From contig JNJK01000007.1 of NCBI GenBank assembly GCA_000701625.1, positions 1 to 64,000 of the forward strand: a stretch of 64,000 bases of DNA, in the 5' to 3' direction. Both the position numbers and the translations under genes were made by a program. The notes beneath the pieces were generated by a model. That model worked only from the letters and a program-made list of their open reading frames with translations. It was not told the DNA's origin and did no database searches. This DNA comes from Lachnospiraceae bacterium MC2017. Its GTDB lineage: Bacteria; Bacillota; Clostridia; Lachnospirales; Lachnospiraceae. Position 1 is the stretch's first letter. The number at the start of each line of letters is the position of its first letter. Positions 60,959-64,000 of the stretch are shown here, piece after piece.

Positions 60959-61855
60959 ATGACTGATATTATTATCGTAGGTGCAGGAACGGCCGGTCTT
61001 TCGGCTGCTATTTATGGCGTGCGTGCAGGTAAGTCTGTATTGGTATTTGAGGCATCACAGATCGGCGGACAGATAGTAAATACTCCTGACATAGAGAATT
61101 ATCCGGGGATCGCACATATTTCCGGATTTGAGTTTGCTAATGGATTATATGAGCAGGCGATGAATCTCGGTGCAGAATTAAAGTATGAAAAAGTAACCGG
61201 TATCGAAGATAAAGGTGAGAAAAAAATTGTACATACTGAGGAAGGCGATTATGAAGCACGTGCGGTGATACTTGCGACAGGTGCAAAAAATCGCTCTCTC
61301 GGACTTCCGAAGGAAAAAGAATTTACGGGACGCGGAGTATCTTACTGCGCAACATGTGATGGTGCTTTTTTCAGAGGAAAGGAAGTAGCGGTAGCCGGAG
61401 GCGGTAATACAGCTGTAGAAGACGCAGCATTTTTGTCAAATTACTGCAGTAAGGTTTACATAATCCATAGAAGAGATCAGTTCCGTGCAGATGAAAAGGA
61501 CGTAGAGGAACTTAGGAAAAAAGAAAACGTAGAATTTGTCTTAAATTCAAATGTTGTAGAAATCCTTGGAGAGCAGAAAGTAGAAGGCGTCCGTGTAAAG
61601 GACAAGAACTCAGGAGAAACAAGAGACATACCTGTAGCAGGATTTTTTGTAGCTGTTGGACAGGCTCCGGAAAACAAAGACTTTGAAAATCTGGTAAAAC
61701 TTGATGAAAAAGGATACATCGAAGCAGACGAAAGCTGCAGAACAGGAGTGAATGGAATCTTCACGGCAGGAGACTGCCGCACCAAAACAGTCCGCCAGCT
61801 CACAACAGCCGCAGCCGACGGAGCAGTAGCAGCCCTCTCCGCAGCAGAAGTATGA
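60959..61855 (+). CDS. trxB: Thioredoxin reductase
   Basis: A 298-residue flavoprotein that reduces thioredoxin with NAD(P)H. The FAD motif 'IIIVGAGTAGLSAAIYG', the redox pair C130-A-T-C133 ('SYCATCDG'), the nucleotide motif 'VAGGGNTAVEDA' and the C-terminal FAD motif 'GIFTAGDCR' are all present. The in-frame ATG at 60941 is passed over because GGAAAGGA lies eight bases before the ATG at 60959. No thioredoxin gene is adjacent. Confidence 0.95.
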   Translation: MTDIIIVGAGTAGLSAAIYGVRAGKSVLVFEASQIGGQIVNTPDIENYPGIAHISGFEFANGLYEQAMNLGAELKYEKVTGIEDKGEKKIVHTEEGDYEARAVILATGAKNRSLGLPKEKEFTGRGVSYCATCDGAFFRGKEVAVAGGGNTAVEDAAFLSNYCSKVYIIHRRDQFRADEKDVEELRKKENVEFVLNSNVVEILGEQKVEGVRVKDKNSGETRDIPVAGFFVAVGQAPENKDFENLVKLDEKGYIEADESCRTGVNGIFTAGDCRTKTVRQLTTAAADGAVAALSAAEV

Positions 61856-61904
61856 GACAGTAGAAACGTGTAAATATTGCCAGTTACAAAGTGTAAGTGA
61901 AAAC

Positions 61905-62085
61905 CCCGGTACATATATCTTGGAACAATAAGCCGGCAGTACTTAGCGAACACAATGTCAGAATAGAAAAAATCCGCGAACTGTCTGAGCCACATGTGGC
62001 GAGTTTCGCGGATTTTTTCGAGTTTATGAAGACATTGCGTGAGCTTAGTACCTGTCCGAGCCGTGACAAGATATATGTACCTGGG
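61905..62085. repeat. Structured covarying element, copy B
   Basis: The outer stem pairs GGTACATATATCTT (61908-61921) with 62068-62081. CCC (61905-61907) pairs with GGG (62083-62085) across a one-base bulge. The interior begins GGAACAATAAGCCGGCAG and ends CTGTCCGAGCCGTGAC, like copy A. Inner stems are CAATGTC (61953-61959)/GACATTG (62031-62037), 61967-61980 with 62005-62018 (AAAAAATCCGCGAA), and the apex GCCAC-AT-GTGGC (61989-62000). It lies between convergent trxB and purC, and the A/T-flanked inner stem could terminate both. Confidence 0.85.
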
Positions 62086-62102
62086 CTTGAACGTAAACTG
62101 TA

Positions 62103-62978
62103 TTAAACCTCTAAATCATGTCCTGTAAGGAGCCTGTAAGCCTCCTTATACTTATCAATAGTCTTATCAATAACATCCTGAGGCAGATTATAGTCACTCT
62201 CCGGATTAGCAGTCAGCCAGTCACGAACAAACTGCTTATCGAAAGACGGCTGAGACTTACCGGGTTCATAGCCTTCAACAGGCCAGAAACGGCTGGAATC
62301 AGGAGTAAGCATCTCGTCGCCGAGAACAACCTCGCCATTCTCGTTAAGACCAAACTCAAACTTTGTATCAGCAATAATGATACCCTTGGTACGGGCATAA
62401 TCAGCGCACTTCTTATAAAGAGCAATAGTGTAATCACGGATTTTCTCAGCATATTCCTGACCGTGACCGGGGAATTCCTTTTCGAGAACTTCGATAGAAC
62501 GCTCAAAATCGATGTTTTCATCATGATCACCGATTTCAGCTTTTGTAGAAGGGGTATAGATAGGCTCAGGAAGCTTATCACATTCCTGCAGTCCCTCAGG
62601 CAGTTTAATACCGCAGACAGTACCGTTTTCCTTGTAGCTCTTCCAGCCACTTCCGGTAATATAGCCGCGAACGATACACTCAACGGGGATCATGGTGAGC
62701 TTCTTCACCATCATGCTGTTGCCGGTATAATCAGGCTGCTGGAAAAACTCCGGCATATCCTTAACGTCAACGCTCAGCATATGATTCGGAACGATATCCT
62801 TAGTGTAATCGAACCAGAATCTGGACATCTGAGTCAGGATAGCTCCCTTTTTATGCACCTTATTCTTAAGGATCACATCAAAAGCGGAAATACGGTCGGT
62901 AGCGACCATGATGAGGTTCTCTCCTGCATCGTAAATCTCTCTGACTTTGCCTTCTTTGATCGGCTTAAATTCCTGCAT
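62103..62978 (-). CDS. purC: Phosphoribosylaminoimidazole-succinocarboxamide synthase
   Basis: A 291-residue SAICAR synthetase of de novo purine synthesis, joining CAIR and aspartate with ATP. Signatures are 'KEGKVREIYDAGENLIMVATDRISAFDVI', seen here near residues 7-35, 'VECIVRGYITGSGWKSY' and 'IIADTKFEFGLNENGEVVLGDEMLTPDSSRFW'-type motifs near 200-230. The ATG at 62978 has GGAG seven bases before it; the frame opens 33 bases earlier without family support. The rest of the purine pathway is not adjacent. Confidence 0.95.
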   Translation of the reverse strand: MQEFKPIKEGKVREIYDAGENLIMVATDRISAFDVILKNKVHKKGAILTQMSRFWFDYTKDIVPNHMLSVDVKDMPEFFQQPDYTGNSMMVKKLTMIPVECIVRGYITGSGWKSYKENGTVCGIKLPEGLQECDKLPEPIYTPSTKAEIGDHDENIDFERSIEVLEKEFPGHGQEYAEKIRDYTIALYKKCADYARTKGIIIADTKFEFGLNENGEVVLGDEMLTPDSSRFWPVEGYEPGKSQPSFDKQFVRDWLTANPESDYNLPQDVIDKTIDKYKEAYRLLTGHDLEV

Positions 62979-63167
62979 GGGTTTTCTCCATTCCGGGGCA
63001 TATTGCTCCAAACATCATTAAAATGAACCACTGTGACCTTTTAGGATCTGAGTCACAGCAATTTTCATTATAGTATAAAAATTCATAAAACGTTTACCAA
63101 TTTTTTTATCTTTAACACTATAAAGAAATGAAGTTTTGCCGAAATAAAGTTTTTGAGCAATACCTAC

Positions 63168-63256
63168 TTGACAATCCTCTGAACAAGGTTTTATAATTCG
63201 TAGCAACAAAGGGCAACGGTGCTTGATGCAAGGCTACCGCTGCCCTTTTCTGTTTT
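63168..63256 (+). promoter_or_regulatory. glnA promoter with promoter-proximal attenuator
   Basis: TTGACA (63168-63173), an 18-base spacer and TATAAT (63192-63197) form a strong promoter. AAGGGCAACGGT (63209-63220) pairs with ACCGCTGCCCTT (63236-63247) with one mismatch, followed by TTTTCTGTTTT, so a terminator forms at the very start of the transcript. The apex CTTG-ATG-CAAG can form its own stem. A further hairpin, ATGCAC-TAC-GTGCAT, lies at about 63268-63282. This suggests nitrogen-controlled antitermination. The 63012-63167 stretch to purC holds no gene. Confidence 0.65.
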
Positions 63257-63327
63257 AAATTAAATGATGCACTACGTGCATTAGATTCGTCAAAAACAAG
63301 TCACAAAAATCGAAGGGAGATTTTGAC

Positions 63328-64000
63328 ATGAGTAACACAAAAGAAGATATCCTCCGCATGGCGGCTGACGATGATGTTGAATTTATCCGTATGCAGTTTA
63401 CCGATATTTTCGGTCAGCTGAAAAACGTTGCTATTACACGTTCCCAGCTTGAAAAGGCTGTAAACAATGAAGTAATGATCGACGGCAGCTCCATCGAGGG
63501 TTTCGCACGTATCCATGAATCAGATCAGTATCTGCGTCCGGATCTTGACAGCTATACTGTATTCCCATGGAGACCTCAGCATGGAAAAGTTGCACGTTTC
63601 ATCTGTGACGTATACAATCCGGATGGAACTCCCTTCGTAGGAGATCCCAGATACGTTCTTAAGAAGACACTCAAGAAGGCAGCTGATATGGGCTACTCCT
63701 TCAATGTTGGTCCTGAGTGTGAGTTTTTCCTCTTTGAGACAGATGAGAATGGAAGACCGACTACAAACACAGGTGATGAGGCTGGTTACTTTGATCTGGC
63801 TCCTCTGGATCACGGTTCAAATACACGTCGTGAGATCTGTATCGATCTTGAGAAGATGGGATTCGAGATCGAGGCTTCTCATCATGAAGTTGCTATCGGA
63901 CAGCATGAGATCGACTTCAAGTATGACGAGGCACTTCGCGCTGCTGATAAGATCATGACATTTAAGCTTGCAGTTAAGGTTCTTGCACAGAAGAACGGTC
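63328..64000 (+). CDS. glnA: Glutamine synthetase type I, 5' part (runs off the window)
   Basis: 224 residues are present; the gene continues beyond 64000. It joins ammonia to glutamate with ATP. The N-terminal beta-Grasp domain has '[13 protein letters not shown]' and '[23 protein letters not shown]'. The catalytic domain begins with 'GPECEFFLF', which supplies metal-binding Glu, and '[16 protein letters not shown]'. This is the Firmicute GSI-alpha form. GAAGGGAGA precedes the ATG. A terminator-like attenuator in the leader suggests control by nitrogen state. Confidence 0.95.
   Translation, partial: MSNTKEDILRMAADDDVEFIRMQFTDIFGQLKNVAITRSQLEKAVNNEVMIDGSSIEGFARIHESDQYLRPDLDSYTVFPWRPQHGKVARFICDVYNPDGTPFVGDPRYVLKKTLKKAADMGYSFNVGPECEFFLFETDENGRPTTNTGDEAGYFDLAPLDHGSNTRREICIDLEKMGFEIEASHHEVAIGQHEIDFKYDEALRAADKIMTFKLAVKVLAQKNG

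Noticed and set aside
62118-63026. 302-codon plus-strand open frame opposite purC
   Set aside because: It is fully antisense to a gene with all SAICAR synthetase motifs, has no ribosome site and its product has no recognisable domain.

Overview
The window reads as chromosomal DNA of a low-to-moderate GC Firmicute, most likely a gut or rumen Lachnospiraceae (Butyrivibrio/Roseburia-like). This is inference from Gram-positive Shine-Dalgarno sites, TTG starts, sigma-A promoters, a BirA-type box before bioY, lipoproteins with Ser/Ala/Pro/Glu linkers, Big/BspA/beta-repeat surface proteins, a Bce-type resistance module and a large carbohydrate-use region. No rRNA, tRNA, phage, intact insertion sequence or CRISPR array was recognised.

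Layout. 1-5.8 kb: end of a Big-domain surface protein, then a two-component system plus ABC transporter of the Bce type. 5.8-16.9 kb: GH32 fructosidase, membrane acyltransferase, XRE regulator, lipoprotein, SDR dehydrogenase, ribokinase, YdcF-like protein, two flavodoxin-fold proteins, a broken BspA-type leucine-rich-repeat gene, a DEDD exonuclease and an AraC regulator. 17.2-31.6 kb: a sugar locus with L-fucose isomerase (own promoter), then mutarotase, class II aldolase, FGGY kinase, zinc dehydrogenase, PfkB kinase, aldo-keto reductase and LacI regulator, then a ribose-type ABC importer with two different permeases. 32.1-42 kb, mostly on the minus strand: YhcH, a TRAP importer, a DapA-family lyase, an AraC regulator and a giant GH106-like glycosidase. 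42-53 kb: a PilZ protein, MATE pump, complete preQ1 operon behind a preQ1-type riboswitch, two tandem GGDEF proteins (one degenerate), BioY. 53.7-64 kb: a 1091-residue adhesin-like protein with a Ser-Asp-Pro repeat, an apparently highly expressed secreted lysine-rich protein, an NlpC/P60-like membrane-anchored protein, thioredoxin reductase, purC and the start of glnA.

How it fits together. Near-palindromic operators resembling GCGAAACGTTTCGC lie before the AraC gene, fucI, fucU, the ABC importer, the DapA/TRAP operon, the 37.4-kb gene pair and the GH106 gene. This suggests one sugar regulon run by the local LacI protein: extracellular or imported glycans are trimmed, sugars enter by ABC and TRAP systems, and are isomerised, phosphorylated and cleaved.

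The most unusual signal is a roughly 180-nt structured element present twice (32.8 and 61.9 kb). Its inner sequence is conserved, while the outer and inner stems differ in sequence yet remain complementary in each copy. A second, short dispersed palindrome (GTTACGTGAGCGAG...GTAAC) occurs three times. A long rod-like inverted repeat abuts the relic of an HI0074/HEPN-type gene.
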